The notes: a model not told the origin generated them from the sequence alone. 64,000 nucleotides of DNA from Halotia wernerae (GCA_034931985.1 JAYGHB010000001.1:248001-312000), one strand, 5' to 3'; numbered from the stretch's first letter, positions 8,399 through 17,306 are shown. Numbers and translations are program-made.

Positions 8399-8782
8399 TC
8401 ACTTCAAGGTTTTGAGATACGCGATCAAATTGGCGCGCTCGGCGTCATTCTTCATTCCTGCATAAGCCATCGTCGTTCCGGGCATGAACTCGCGCGGATT
8501 GGCGAGATAGCGGTCGAGATTCTCGGGCGACCATTTCATGTCCGACGTGCGCTTCGCGTTCGAGTATTTGAATCCCTCGATCGATGCGACAGTGCGATCG
8601 ACGATAGCGTGCATCGTCGGGCCCATTTTGCGCGGACCTTCCGCAGTCGCGTTATGGCATGCGGCGCAAGCGCGCTTGAAACTCACCTCGCCCGCCGCCG
8701 TATCGGCCTTCGCGTCGGATGCTGCAGTTGCGAAAGCAACGGTGAAGGCGAATGAATATGACGCAAATGCGGAAACTCGCAT
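8399..8782 (-). CDS. Class I c-type cytochrome (cytochrome c2-like)
   Basis: Secreted monoheme cytochrome of 127 residues. An N-terminal signal peptide (MRVSAFASYSFAFTVAFATA) is followed by the heme motif CAACH, the mitochondrial/c2-type helix word KMGPTMHAIVDRT, and a distal methionine in the loop FMPGTTMAYAGM, ending with the C-terminal helix ANLIAYLKTLK. The start is set by GGAGGAG seven bases upstream of the ATG at 8782; an upstream extension to 8899 lacks such a site and would disrupt the signal peptide. It lies convergent to nothing and divergent from the soxE-like gene, so it is a natural electron acceptor for the Sox system or for the flavocytochrome next door. That partnership is inferred from location. 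Confidence 0.9.
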   Translation of the reverse strand: MRVSAFASYSFAFTVAFATAASDAKADTAAGEVSFKRACAACHNATAEGPRKMGPTMHAIVDRTVASIEGFKYSNAKRTSDMKWSPENLDRYLANPREFMPGTTMAYAGMKNDAERANLIAYLKTLK

Positions 8783-8934
8783 GGGGGACTCCTCCGGTTT
8801 CCGAAGCCTCGCTGCATTCTGTGTTTTCGGATTGCCTTGTATAAGAAGCTTCTGATATACGAAATATGCGGCGCCGAAATAGACCGCGTCAATCGCCAAA
8901 AAAATTCAGGCGAGTTCGAGGGAGGGGAGGAACA

Positions 8935-9246
8935 ATGCGCCATCTCGCATGGATCGTCGCCGCGTGCGCGACTTTCGGTCTTGTCGCGACCGTCGCGGCG
9001 CAGACGCCAGCACCGACTTCCGGCCGCACGCTCGCCGCAACCTGCACCGGCTGCCACGGCCCCGCCGGCCACAGCGCGGGCGCCATTCCATCTATCTATG
9101 GGCGCACCGAGATGCAGCTTCGCCAGGCGATGCTGGATTTCAAGAACGATCGACGCCCGGCGACGATGATGAACCGTCACGCTAAAGGCTTCAGCGACGC
9201 CGAAATCGGCGAGATCGCCAAAGAAATTTCCGCCAATTGGCGCTGA
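8935..9246 (+). CDS. soxE: Monoheme cytochrome c, SoxE/FccA-like
   Basis: Small periplasmic cytochrome of 103 residues: signal peptide (AWIVAACATFGLVATVAAQ), heme site CTGCH preceded by LAATCTGC, and the short cytochrome c553-like core with MMNRHAKGFSDAEIGEIAKEI supplying the distal methionine region. FccA/SoxE is the cytochrome subunit that accepts electrons from the flavoprotein FccB/SoxF in sulfide dehydrogenase. The flavoprotein gene follows 16 bases downstream, so they are co-transcribed. A strong purine-rich site (GGAGGGGAGG) precedes the ATG. The single heme distinguishes it from the diheme FccA of some phototrophs. The name soxE is by context and not certain. Confidence 0.82.
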   Translation: MRHLAWIVAACATFGLVATVAAQTPAPTSGRTLAATCTGCHGPAGHSAGAIPSIYGRTEMQLRQAMLDFKNDRRPATMMNRHAKGFSDAEIGEIAKEISANWR

Positions 9247-9262
9247 ACGGGGAGCGACGCAC

Positions 9263-10561
9263 ATGACCGGATTCAAACTTTCCCGCCGCGCCTTCGGCGG
9301 TTCGATCCTCGCCTCCGCCGCGCTCGCGGGCTGCGCCAGCGAGCCGCCCGCCAAAGCACGTGTCGTCGTCATCGGCGGCGGCTTCGGCGGCGCCACGGCC
9401 GCGAAATTCATCCGTCAGGAGGATCCCGGCATCTCGGTCACGATGATCGAGCCGAAATCCGCCTTCCAAACCTGCCCGTTCTCCAACTACGTGTTGGCCG
9501 GCTTCAAGACGATGGCCGACATCACGCATAGTTATTCGGCATTGACCGGCAAGCACGGCGTGCGCCATGTGCGCGACAGCGCCGTCGCGATCGACGGCAA
9601 CGCAAAAATGGTCCGCACCGCGGGCGGCGCCACGCTGCCCTACGACGTGCTGGTCGTGTCGCCCGGCGTCGATTTCCGCTGGGGCGCCATCCAAGGCTAC
9701 GACGAAGCCGCGTCGGCGATCATGCCGCATGCCTGGCAGGCCGGTCCGCAGACCGAATTGCTGCGCCGTCAGCTCGAAGCGATGCCCGATGGGGGTGTGG
9801 TGGCGCTATCGATCCCCGGCAATCCGTTCCGCTGCCCGCCGGGGCCGTACGAGCGCATCTCGATGATCGCGCATTATCTCAAGAAGTCGAAGCCGCGCTC
9901 GAAAATTCTGGCGCTGGATTCGAAGGATGCGTTCTCCAAACAGCCGCTTTTCCAGGACGGCTGGAAAGCGCTGTATGGCGATATGATCGAATGGGTACCG
10001 CTGGGCCAGGACGGCCGCATCACCCAGGCGATCCCCGGCGAGATGACGCTGGTCAGCGAGTTCGGCCAGCGCCACAAGGCGGCCGTCGCCAACGTGATCG
10101 CCCCGCAATACGCCGGCAAGATCGCGCGCGACGCGGGGCTTGCGGCGACCGAAGGCGGCGGTGCGGGCTGGTGCCCCGTCGACCCGTTCACCTTCGAATC
10201 GACGCGGATTAAGGATATCCACGTGATCGGCGATGCTTCGATCGCCGGTGCGATGCCCAAATCGGGTTTCGCGGCATCGAGCCAAGCGAAGTTCGTCGCG
10301 CGCGCCATCGCGGCGAAGATCAACGGCCGCGCGGCCGAGGCGCCGGTCTTCGCGAACACCTGTTATTCGCTGATCGCCCCCGATTACGGGATCTCGGTCG
10401 CGGATATCTATCGCGCTACGCCGCAAGGCATCGTGGCCGTCCAGGGTGCCGGCGGCGTCAGCCCGCGCACCCCCGAAAACGCCGCGCGCTTCCGCGACGA
10501 GGAAGCGCATTACGCGGAAGGCTGGTACGCTTCGGCGACCCAGGAAATCTGGGGCAGTTGA
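9263..10561 (+). CDS. soxF: Flavocytochrome c sulfide dehydrogenase flavoprotein subunit (SoxF/FccB)
   Basis: FAD flavoprotein of 432 residues that oxidises sulfide or bound sulfane sulfur and passes electrons to the cytochrome encoded upstream. It has a twin-arginine signal (LSRRAFGGS) with a lipobox-like LAGC at residue 24, the FAD fold VVVIGGGFGGATAA, C71 in FQTCPFSNY (the position of the covalent FAD cysteine in FccB), and further family cysteines at about 191 (NPFRCPPGPYER) and in GAGWCPVDPF. The second FAD contact is HVIGDAS. The C-terminal domain with TCYSLIAPDYGIS is that of FccB. Sulfide:quinone reductase is less likely because the Tat signal and cytochrome partner are present. Confidence 0.9.
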   Translation: MTGFKLSRRAFGGSILASAALAGCASEPPAKARVVVIGGGFGGATAAKFIRQEDPGISVTMIEPKSAFQTCPFSNYVLAGFKTMADITHSYSALTGKHGVRHVRDSAVAIDGNAKMVRTAGGATLPYDVLVVSPGVDFRWGAIQGYDEAASAIMPHAWQAGPQTELLRRQLEAMPDGGVVALSIPGNPFRCPPGPYERISMIAHYLKKSKPRSKILALDSKDAFSKQPLFQDGWKALYGDMIEWVPLGQDGRITQAIPGEMTLVSEFGQRHKAAVANVIAPQYAGKIARDAGLAATEGGGAGWCPVDPFTFESTRIKDIHVIGDASIAGAMPKSGFAASSQAKFVARAIAAKINGRAAEAPVFANTCYSLIAPDYGISVADIYRATPQGIVAVQGAGGVSPRTPENAARFRDEEAHYAEGWYASATQEIWGS

Positions 10562-10570
10562 AGGCGTGGC

Positions 10571-10600
10571 GCCGGACGGGCTCCCCTCGCCCCGCCCGGC
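10571..10600. terminator. Strong hairpin between convergent soxF and soxB
   Basis: Ten-base arms 10571-10580 (GCCGGACGGG) and 10591-10600 (CCCGCCCGGC) pair with one mismatch around a 10-base loop. It sits 10 bases after the soxF stop and 31 bases beyond the soxB stop, as expected for a shared terminator. A clear U-tract is lacking (only GATTTTCCC nearby), so it could also be a 3' stabilising structure. Confidence 0.5.
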
Positions 10601-10630
10601 GGCCTTATCGGATTTTCCCTAACCGGATTT

Positions 10631-12352
10631 TTAGGGCGCGATACCGGGATTGCCGTCGACGCCGACGAGCCCCGGCAGGTTCAAATTCGGCGCCGGCAGC
10701 GTCTTCTTGGCGCGCAGATAGCGGCCCACGAGATCCCAAATCGCTTCGCCGCCAGCGTTCTTCGCTTCCTCGGCGACCGGCGCCCAGCCCGCGACCTTGT
10801 AGGTCTTCGCGGCTTCGATCGACCTGCCGTTCAACGACATCTCGACGATGCGATTGCCGCTCGCGGCGGACGGATCGCAGCGATAGCGCAAGCCGCCCAC
10901 GCGCACCATGTCGCCGCCCTGCTGGTAATAGGGGTCAGGATTGAACAGATTGTCGCATACGTCTTCGAGCACCAGCTTGATCTGTTCGCCCGGCATTTCG
11001 GTGACGGTCGTATAGGGATAGGTGATGGCCGTCTGGTCCATCACGTGCTCCATCGTGATCGCCTCACCCGGCAAAATCGTCGTGCCCCAGCGGAAACCCG
11101 GCGAGAAGGCGATCTCGGCGTTCTTCTCCTGCATCAGCGAATCGAGGATCAGCTGGTCGAACGTGCCGTTGAAATTGCCGCGGCGGTAGAGCAGCCCTTC
11201 GCTGACCGCGAGTTTCTCGCCGAGCTTCGTGAGATACGGCGCGCGAACCTTGGCGATCAATGCCGCCATTTCCGCGTCCGGCGTCAAAAGATCGGCGAAG
11301 ACCGGCAGCAACTTGTAGCGGAAATCGCGAACCTGGCCGTCGCGCACGTCGAGATCGAGCACGCCCAGGAACTTGCCGTTAGAGCCGGCGTTGGTCACCA
11401 GCGTCTTGCCACCGGGATTTTCGACCACGATCGGCGACGGCACGCCGTCATGCGTGTGTCCGCCCAGGATCGCATCGATCCCGCGCACGCGCGAGGCGAG
11501 CTTGAGATCGACGTCCATGCCGTTATGCGACAACACGACAACGACGCGAGCACCCGCCGCGCGCGCCGCGTCGACGCTCGCCTGCATGTTCTCTTCCTGG
11601 ATGCCGAAGGTCCAATCGGCCACCATGTAGCGCGGATTGGCGATCGGCGTGTACGGGAAGGCCTGACCGACGATCGCCACTTTCACGCCGCCGATATCGC
11701 GCAGCGTGAACGGCTCGAACACCGGATCGCCGAAATCCGCGGTCTTGATGTTCTGCGCCAAGATCTCGATCTTGCCTTTGAGGTCCTTCTCAGCGAGATC
11801 CGTGACGCGTTCCATGCCGTAGGTGCATTCCCAATGCAGCGTCATCACGTCGACGCCCAGCAGCTTGGTCGCATCGACCATATCCTGCGCATTGGTCCAC
11901 AACGCGGTCGCCGAACCTTGCCACGTGTCGCCGCCGTCGAGCAGCAAGGCGCCCGGTCGATTGGCGCGCACGCGCTTCACCAGCGACGCGAGATGGGCGA
12001 AACCGCCGACTTTGCCATAGCGTTTGGCGAGGGCTTCGAATTCGAGATGCGAATAGGCGAAGGCCAGACGCGAACCCGGCGCCACACCGAAATGGCGCAG
12101 CAGCGCGTCGCCCACCAGATGCGGCGGGCGGCCATTCATCGTGCCGATCCCCAAATTGACGTTCGGCTCACGAAAATGGATCGGCAAAAGCTGGGCGTGA
12201 CAGTCGGTCATGTGCAATAGCGACACATTGCCGAAGGCGGGCGCGTCGTAGATCGCGTCCGCCGCTTGCTGGGCACGCGCATCCCCCGAAGGAAACGCGA
12301 AGCCCGATGCGGCCGCGGCCGCGATCACGCCCATGAACTCCCGGCGATCCAT
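10631..12352 (-). CDS. soxB: Thiosulfohydrolase SoxB
   Basis: Periplasmic dimanganese enzyme of 573 residues that hydrolyses sulfate from the sulfonate end of SoxY-bound intermediates. A twin-arginine signal (MDRREFMGV, cleavage near residue 28) is followed by the metallophosphoesterase motifs LLHMTDCHAQLLP, LLDGGDTWQGSATALW, LSHNGMD and LGGHTHDGVPSP, then the 5'-nucleotidase-like C-terminal domain with GNFNGTFDQLILDSLM. Length and motif order match SoxB. It is the last gene of the minus-strand sox operon, 20 bases after soxX. Presence of SoxB defines the Kelly-Friedrich thiosulfate oxidation pathway. Confidence 0.96.
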   Translation of the reverse strand: MDRREFMGVIAAAAASGFAFPSGDARAQQAADAIYDAPAFGNVSLLHMTDCHAQLLPIHFREPNVNLGIGTMNGRPPHLVGDALLRHFGVAPGSRLAFAYSHLEFEALAKRYGKVGGFAHLASLVKRVRANRPGALLLDGGDTWQGSATALWTNAQDMVDATKLLGVDVMTLHWECTYGMERVTDLAEKDLKGKIEILAQNIKTADFGDPVFEPFTLRDIGGVKVAIVGQAFPYTPIANPRYMVADWTFGIQEENMQASVDAARAAGARVVVVLSHNGMDVDLKLASRVRGIDAILGGHTHDGVPSPIVVENPGGKTLVTNAGSNGKFLGVLDLDVRDGQVRDFRYKLLPVFADLLTPDAEMAALIAKVRAPYLTKLGEKLAVSEGLLYRRGNFNGTFDQLILDSLMQEKNAEIAFSPGFRWGTTILPGEAITMEHVMDQTAITYPYTTVTEMPGEQIKLVLEDVCDNLFNPDPYYQQGGDMVRVGGLRYRCDPSAASGNRIVEMSLNGRSIEAAKTYKVAGWAPVAEEAKNAGGEAIWDLVGRYLRAKKTLPAPNLNLPGLVGVDGNPGIAP

Positions 12353-12372
12353 TTTCGTTATACCTTCGTGCG

Positions 12373-13023
12373 CTACTTGTTGACCGGCGATTCCGGATCG
12401 AGCAGCAAGGCCATGATGTCCTTAATGCCCTTCTCCGACAAAATCCCCATATGGCCGGCACGCGGCATATTCGAACACGCGTTGGCGGCCTTCGAATTGA
12501 AGATTTTGGCCCAAGTCGCGCGCTGCACCTCTTCGGTGTTACCGCGCAGCTTGCCGTATTGGTGGAGGCTCGGGCCGATCGTGCCGTAGGAGATCTCCTT
12601 GGCGTCGATCTGGTGGCAATTGTAGCAATTGCCGCCATTGGCCTGGTTGGCGCCATCGGTCCAGGTCAAACCGCGACCACTTTGCGCCAACGCTTCGCCC
12701 GCCTTCCAATCGCCCAGGAACTTGCCGTCGCTCGGCCATTTGACGGTGGAGAGATTTGCGGCCTCGATCGCTTCGGCGCGTTTCACTGAATCTTTGGCTG
12801 TCGAAGTCTCCGGATCGGAGCAGAAGGCTTGGGTTTCGTCCTGCTTCAAACGTTCGACCGTGACGGTCCCGGCATTCTTGAAGCCGGTTCGCAGCATCTC
12901 CGCGAAGGCCGCATCGTCGGCGCCGGGGCCCCACGAGCTTTTGGTTTGCGCATTCGCGCCGAACACGCCGGCGAGTGCTGCCAGCGCGACAAGGGCGGCC
13001 ATCGTCGTTTTCTGGAGGTTCAT
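12373..13023 (-). CDS. soxX: Sulfur oxidation c-type cytochrome SoxX
   Basis: Monoheme periplasmic subunit of SoxAX, which oxidatively joins thiosulfate to the SoxY cysteine. It has 216 residues with a signal peptide (cleavage after GVFGANA), heme site CYNCH within NGGNCYNCHQI, a GTIGPSL word next to it, and a distal methionine in the NMPRAGHMGILSEKGI segment. It belongs to the longer form of SoxX, with an N-terminal extension of about 90 residues before the heme domain. It lies between soxA (10 bases upstream) and soxB (20 bases downstream). Confidence 0.94.
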   Translation of the reverse strand: MNLQKTTMAALVALAALAGVFGANAQTKSSWGPGADDAAFAEMLRTGFKNAGTVTVERLKQDETQAFCSDPETSTAKDSVKRAEAIEAANLSTVKWPSDGKFLGDWKAGEALAQSGRGLTWTDGANQANGGNCYNCHQIDAKEISYGTIGPSLHQYGKLRGNTEEVQRATWAKIFNSKAANACSNMPRAGHMGILSEKGIKDIMALLLDPESPVNK

Positions 13024-13033
13024 GACGGGGCTC

Positions 13034-13849
13034 CTATCGCTTGATGCCGGGCGTGGCGACGGCCGCGCCGTTGGACGTTTCCGCCATGAACATCGACAAG
13101 GCGATGGTCAGATCCGACGCGTAGACCGGTTCGGGGAAACGCTGCTGGCGGAAGCAATCGTTGATGCGCCATTGCATCGACCACATTTGGCCGGCGCTGA
13201 CGCGATAGGCGGGCCAGCTTGTCCAGCCCGCGGCGGCACCCTGTTTCGTTGTGATGTTGGGTAGATCCTGGAGACGGATCCGGCGGCCTTCCTCGCCATG
13301 GCAAGTGGCGCAGGAGAAATCATGCGGCCCCGCCTGGTAATAGAACATGCGCTTGCCCAGCTCGTACATCTGGCGTTCCTTAGCGTGCGCGGTCGAAACC
13401 TTGACCGGCATATCCTTGGAAGCCCCCGAGATATAGGTGGCGAGGGCCACGAGCTGGTTCTTCATCGGCGTGTTGAAACGTGCGTCGATATAGGGCTTCA
13501 CGTCGATGCCTTGCAGCGTCGACATGCAGGTCAGCAAGCGCGATTCGACGTCCTGCACCTTGTCCGTATCGGCGAAGTAGCGCGGCAATTGCGCGAAGGC
13601 GCCTTCGACCTTGCCAGCTCCCAGCCCAAGATCGCATTGCTCGAGCGACGCGTTCTTGGGGCCGGCGGGCTTTTTCCAAAGCTCCTCGCCTTCCATTTCG
13701 AACAGCTCAGCCGGGTTGCCATCTTTCAAGGCCTCGCGATAGGCCTCGATGCCCTTGATCGTATCGTCCTTCTCCTGCGCGATCGGCATGCCGGAAAGCG
13801 CCGTACACGTAAGGATCGCGGCCAAAGCGGCCGTCGTTTTCTTTTTCAT
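13034..13849 (-). CDS. soxA: Sulfur oxidation c-type cytochrome SoxA (monoheme form)
   Basis: Catalytic subunit of SoxAX, 271 residues. It has a signal peptide (MKKKTTAALAAIL), then two cytochrome-like domains. The first has lost its heme and keeps only cysteines C72 and C108, as in monoheme SoxA where they form a disulfide. The second carries CATCH at 180-184. The active-site cysteine, modified to a persulfide in SoxA, is C232 in WRINDCFRQQRFPEP. The ATG at 13849 is favoured by GGGGGAGAAAACG upstream; a frame extension to 13897 would place extra residues before the signal peptide. It forms a complex with the product of the next gene, soxX. Confidence 0.94.
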   Translation of the reverse strand: MKKKTTAALAAILTCTALSGMPIAQEKDDTIKGIEAYREALKDGNPAELFEMEGEELWKKPAGPKNASLEQCDLGLGAGKVEGAFAQLPRYFADTDKVQDVESRLLTCMSTLQGIDVKPYIDARFNTPMKNQLVALATYISGASKDMPVKVSTAHAKERQMYELGKRMFYYQAGPHDFSCATCHGEEGRRIRLQDLPNITTKQGAAAGWTSWPAYRVSAGQMWSMQWRINDCFRQQRFPEPVYASDLTIALSMFMAETSNGAAVATPGIKR

Positions 13850-13930
13850 CGTTTTCTCCCCCACTCCGGAGCCGGCGGCGCGGTCATTCGCCCGCACCGC
13901 ACCATCTCCCGCCCAACGACGATACGCGTG

Positions 13931-14242
13931 TCAGGTGACTTTCGCCTCGTCGGTGCGCGTGTCGCCCTTATTATCGACCCAGGTCACAGCGATGGTGTCG
14001 CCCGCCTTGCCGCCCTTCACCTTGAATGCGAAATACGGATTCTTCGAAATCGAAGGGCCCCACTGCGTTTGTAGGATTTCCTTGCCGTTGAGGCTGGCCT
14101 TCACTTCCTGAATGAACCAGGCGGGCACGAGATTGCCCGACGCGTCGCGACGCTGGCCGGTTTCCATCTCGTGGTTCATCAGAATGCGGACTTCGGTAAC
14201 GCCGTCTTTGCTGGCGGCGCGGATGCGCATTGGGCTTGCCAT
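13931..14242 (-). CDS. soxZ: Thiosulfate oxidation carrier complex protein SoxZ
   Basis: SoxZ, 103 residues, no signal peptide; it crosses the membrane in complex with SoxY, whose Tat signal carries both. The immunoglobulin-like fold is recognisable from MRIRA, VTEVRILMNHEMETGQRRD, VPAWFIQEVKASLNGKEIL and the C-terminal NPYFAFKVKGGKAGD with VTWVDNKGD. It lies 21 bases after soxY. Confidence 0.95.
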   Translation of the reverse strand: MASPMRIRAASKDGVTEVRILMNHEMETGQRRDASGNLVPAWFIQEVKASLNGKEILQTQWGPSISKNPYFAFKVKGGKAGDTIAVTWVDNKGDTRTDEAKVT

Positions 14243-14263
14243 GATCTTCTCCTGTCCTTCCGT

Positions 14264-14731
14264 TCAGCCGCCGCAGCCGCCGAGCGTGACCTTGATTTCC
14301 TTGACCGCCATCGCGAACTTGCCGTCGGCCTTCGCGACGACATAGACGTTCGACGTCTGGCCCATCTTAATGCGCGTCGTGAAGTCGGGGGCGATATCGG
14401 GCCCGACATCGAAGATCGCGGCCAGCACGTTCGGATTCTTCTCGACCAGAACCGCGATCTGCTGCGTGTTGGGCAGACGGCTGACCGCCTGGATCGGCAC
14501 GACGGCGCCGTTCTCGGCGATGTCCGAAGCGATGATCTGCAGATCGGCAGTGTTGGCCGGCGAAGAACCGCCCATCGCCTTGATCGCATCTTCGACCGTC
14601 TTGCCTTCGAAAGCCGCCTTGTTCCACGCGGCGAGCGCCGATTTCGGCACCGCGAATCCGGCCGCCGCAAGCATCGCCAGCAAGCCGCCGTTTTTGAGCA
14701 CCTTCCGGCGCCCGACCGTCTTATGCGTCAT
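14264..14731 (-). CDS. soxY: Thiosulfate oxidation carrier protein SoxY
   Basis: Carrier of 155 residues that holds sulfur intermediates on its C-terminal cysteine. It ends in the hallmark GGCGG (cysteine at 153) on a swinging arm, preceded by IKVTLGG. A Tat signal is present (VGRRKVLKNGGLLAM, cleavage after SALA). The SoxY core motif is EDAIKAMGG. The start at 14731 has GGAGGAACG upstream; the frame continues to 14764 but without a ribosome site. The arm is complete, so the carrier should be functional. It lies 39 bases after soxD. Confidence 0.95.
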   Translation of the reverse strand: MTHKTVGRRKVLKNGGLLAMLAAAGFAVPKSALAAWNKAAFEGKTVEDAIKAMGGSSPANTADLQIIASDIAENGAVVPIQAVSRLPNTQQIAVLVEKNPNVLAAIFDVGPDIAPDFTTRIKMGQTSNVYVVAKADGKFAMAVKEIKVTLGGCGG

Positions 14732-14770
14732 TTCCACGTTCCTCCGCATTGATTGTTGCTCCATCGCCGG

Positions 14771-15841
14771 TCAGCGTTCGCGCGCGCCGGCCAAAATCCA
14801 CTCGACGATCGACTTCAGATCGCCTTCCGCTACCGCTTCCTGCGGCGGCATTGCGACCGAGCCCCACGTGCCCTCCGTGCCCTTCACGAGCTTGGCGACG
14901 AGCATATCCGCCGCCCCATCCTTGCCGCGATACCGCGCTGACACGTCGGCGTAGCTGGGACCCACGAGCTTGTTGTTGATCGCGTGACACGCCATGCAGC
15001 CCGCTTCGTTCGCGAGCTTCATCTCCGGCGGCGAGGGATCGTCGATCGCGTCTGGATCCGTGTCGCCCGTCATCCGGCCGCGCACCGGCCCAATGCGGCG
15101 GTTCTGCGCCGCGATATTACCGTGCGAAGGCCATGCATAATCGGGCAGGATCGAGACGATTTTCGCTTCCTCCCCGCAATCCTTCATGCACGCCGTGTTG
15201 CGCGCATCGGGTTTACGCTTCTCCTGGCCGAAGCCGATGCCGTACCACATCGCATGCTCGGTCGACATGCCGTTGCGGTTCGGCATTCTATTCTGCACCT
15301 CGCGGATCGATTTGTCATCGAGCGTGAAGTCGTCCGGCACGATCTCCGCGACGTTCAACATGAACGCCAGAACCGCATAGACGTCGTCATCAGACAGGGA
15401 TTTGGGCTCGTTCCACGGCATCGCGCGGCGGATGTAATCGAATAGCGTCGAAACCGTCGGCGCCTTCATGAAAGTGGTGCGCTGCGGGTAATCCGGGCGC
15501 GCGAGATTGGCGACCCGGCCGTTCTTGATGTCTTCGGCCGTCGTGCCGCCGATGATCGGCGTGAAGACCTGATTGCTCTCGCCGAAGATACCGTGGCAAG
15601 AGGCGCACTTCCCCTCCCAGATTTCTTGCCCCTGCTCGACCGTGCCCGATCCTTTAGGCAAGCCTTTGAAGTCCGGGCGGACGTCGATATCCCAAGCGGC
15701 GATCTCGGCGCGTGTCGCCGGCCTGCCGATGCCGGGGAATTTCTCGCTGGCATAGGCGACGATCGCCATCGCGCAACCGGCGGCGACGACGGCGGCGCCG
15801 AGGGCAAAGCGGCGCATATCGTTCTCAGGCCGTTTGGACAT
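14771..15841 (-). CDS. soxD: Diheme cytochrome SoxD, subunit of sulfane dehydrogenase
   Basis: Electron-accepting subunit of Sox(CD)2, 356 residues. An N-terminal anchor or signal segment (FALGAAVVAAGCAMAIVAYA) is followed by cytochrome domain 1 with CASCH in GKCASCHGIFGE and domain 2 with CMACH in EAGCMACHAINNKLVGPSY. The ATG at 15841 overlaps the soxC stop by 17 bases; an alternative ATG at 15817, eight codons in, is equally plausible. Presence of SoxCD means the sulfane sulfur can be oxidised to sulfate in the periplasm without storing sulfur globules. Confidence 0.94.
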   Translation of the reverse strand: MSKRPENDMRRFALGAAVVAAGCAMAIVAYASEKFPGIGRPATRAEIAAWDIDVRPDFKGLPKGSGTVEQGQEIWEGKCASCHGIFGESNQVFTPIIGGTTAEDIKNGRVANLARPDYPQRTTFMKAPTVSTLFDYIRRAMPWNEPKSLSDDDVYAVLAFMLNVAEIVPDDFTLDDKSIREVQNRMPNRNGMSTEHAMWYGIGFGQEKRKPDARNTACMKDCGEEAKIVSILPDYAWPSHGNIAAQNRRIGPVRGRMTGDTDPDAIDDPSPPEMKLANEAGCMACHAINNKLVGPSYADVSARYRGKDGAADMLVAKLVKGTEGTWGSVAMPPQEAVAEGDLKSIVEWILAGARER

Positions 15842-17198
15842 TGCTGACCTCGCCGCTCGGCTCCACCAGCCAAGACTGGATCGCGTTGTTGTGATAGATC
15901 GAGCGCGTGCCGCGAACCGCGCGGAGCTGCCGCATCATCGGCTGCACATAGCCCGTGTCGTCGGTCGCGCGCGCTTGCAGGATCGCGCGTTCGCCGTTCC
16001 AGTTCCAAGGGATGGTAAAGCGCGTCAGGCATTTCGACAGCACCGGGCGCTGCAACGTCGCTTCGCGCCAGTTCCGCCCGCCGTCGAACGAGACGTCGAC
16101 CTTACGGATTTTGCCGCGGCCCGACCAAGCGATTCCGCTAACGTTGAAGAACCCTTTATCGACCAGTGTTTGCCCGCCCGACGGTGTGGTGATGACGGAT
16201 TTGCATTCCTGGATCGACGTATACTGGCGATGGCGGCCGTCAGGCATGAGGTCGACGTAATGAATTGCCTCGTCCTTCGCTGCGTAGGGCTTGTCGCCCA
16301 ACTCGACGCGGCGTAGCCATTTGACCCACGACACGCCTTGAACACCCGGCACGACCAATCGCAACGGATAGCCGTTCTCCGGCCGCAGCATCTCGCCGTT
16401 CTGGCCATAAGCAACCAGCACCTCGCCGGACGTTACGAGATCGAGCGGGATCGTGCGCGTCATCGACGAGCCGTCGGCGCCCTCGGCCAGCACGAACCGG
16501 CCTTTTTTGAAGTCGGCGCCGCACATTTCCAGCAATAAGCGCAGCGGCACGCCGGTGAACTCGCTGCACGAGATCATACCGTGCGTGTATTGCACCGTCG
16601 GCACGGCGACGTTGCCCCACTCCATACCGGTGTTGGCGCCGCATTCGATGAAATACATGCGCGACACCGACGGCAGGCGCATCAGGTCGTCCATCGTGAA
16701 GACCATCGGCGTGCGCACAATGTCGGACGCCGAGCCGTTGATCATGAAACGATGACGGCGCGGATCTACGTCGTACCAGCCTTGATGATGGCGCTCGAAG
16801 TGCAAGCCCGAGGGCGTGATGATGCCGAAACTGCCTTGCAACGGCGTAAAGGCCACACTCGCCGCGGCGACCTGCGTCAGGCCCGGGCTTTGGCGGCGAA
16901 CGAGATTGCGCTCGTATTTCGACGGCATACCATAAGGCGTCGCAGCGACCGGCATCCCCAAAGTCGTGCTCCACGGTGGCAATTCCAGGATTTCGGGATC
17001 GCCCGCACCTTGCGCTTTGGCCGCACCCGCACCGCCCGCCAGCCCCGCGAGCGCAGCCGCGAAGCTCGCACGCAAGACGTCGCGCCGCCCCTTGGACACA
17101 TGCGCGACATCATCCGCGGAAAGGAAGCTCTCGGGCGCCTTAGCGATCCGTCCTGATCGCAGATCGGTATTCGCGTTTTCGAACGCGGTTTCGGTCAT
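15825..17198 (-). CDS. soxC: Sulfane dehydrogenase molybdenum subunit SoxC
   Basis: Molybdoenzyme of the sulfite oxidase family, 457 residues, which removes six electrons from SoxY-bound sulfane sulfur. It has a long Tat leader (GRRDVLRASFAAALAG, residues 38-53), the oxidoreductase molybdopterin-binding domain with the Mo-ligating cysteine C186 in YFIECGANTG, and the C-terminal Mo-co dimerisation domain with VDVSFDGGRNWREA and TRFTIPWNWNG. It heads the minus-strand sox structural operon C-D-Y-Z-A-X-B, with an AT-rich promoter-like gap of about 110 bases in front. Its pterin form does not need the MocA-type enzyme at 4735. Confidence 0.95.
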   Translation of the reverse strand: MTETAFENANTDLRSGRIAKAPESFLSADDVAHVSKGRRDVLRASFAAALAGLAGGAGAAKAQGAGDPEILELPPWSTTLGMPVAATPYGMPSKYERNLVRRQSPGLTQVAAASVAFTPLQGSFGIITPSGLHFERHHQGWYDVDPRRHRFMINGSASDIVRTPMVFTMDDLMRLPSVSRMYFIECGANTGMEWGNVAVPTVQYTHGMISCSEFTGVPLRLLLEMCGADFKKGRFVLAEGADGSSMTRTIPLDLVTSGEVLVAYGQNGEMLRPENGYPLRLVVPGVQGVSWVKWLRRVELGDKPYAAKDEAIHYVDLMPDGRHRQYTSIQECKSVITTPSGGQTLVDKGFFNVSGIAWSGRGKIRKVDVSFDGGRNWREATLQRPVLSKCLTRFTIPWNWNGERAILQARATDDTGYVQPMMRQLRAVRGTRSIYHNNAIQSWLVEPSGEVSNVQTA

Positions 17199-17220
17199 TC
17201 GTTTCCTCCCGTTGGAAACG

Positions 17221-17270
17221 AACTCTATAATATGCTAAATTAGTAATCAATGAAATACGAATTCAGGAAA
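17221..17270 (-). promoter_or_regulatory. AT-rich promoter/operator candidate of the soxC-B operon
   Basis: A sharply AT-rich island in GC-rich DNA, directly upstream of soxC. On the minus strand TTTCAT and TATTAT are separated by 17 bases, a possible -35/-10 pair. The quasi-palindrome CTAATTTAG overlaps the spacer and would be a plausible site for the ArsR-type SoxR encoded next door. The element GCTAAA recurs upstream of soxR (about 17686). This is a visual call without footprint evidence. Confidence 0.4.
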
Positions 17271-17306
17271 CGCTACATGCCCGAAACGGCGGGACCCGAT
17301 GCGCCG

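Noticed and set aside
8221..8415. Short plus-strand frame of 64 codons after the tRNA
   Set aside because: No ribosome site, highly charged shadow-like composition, and it runs into the cytochrome gene on the other strand.
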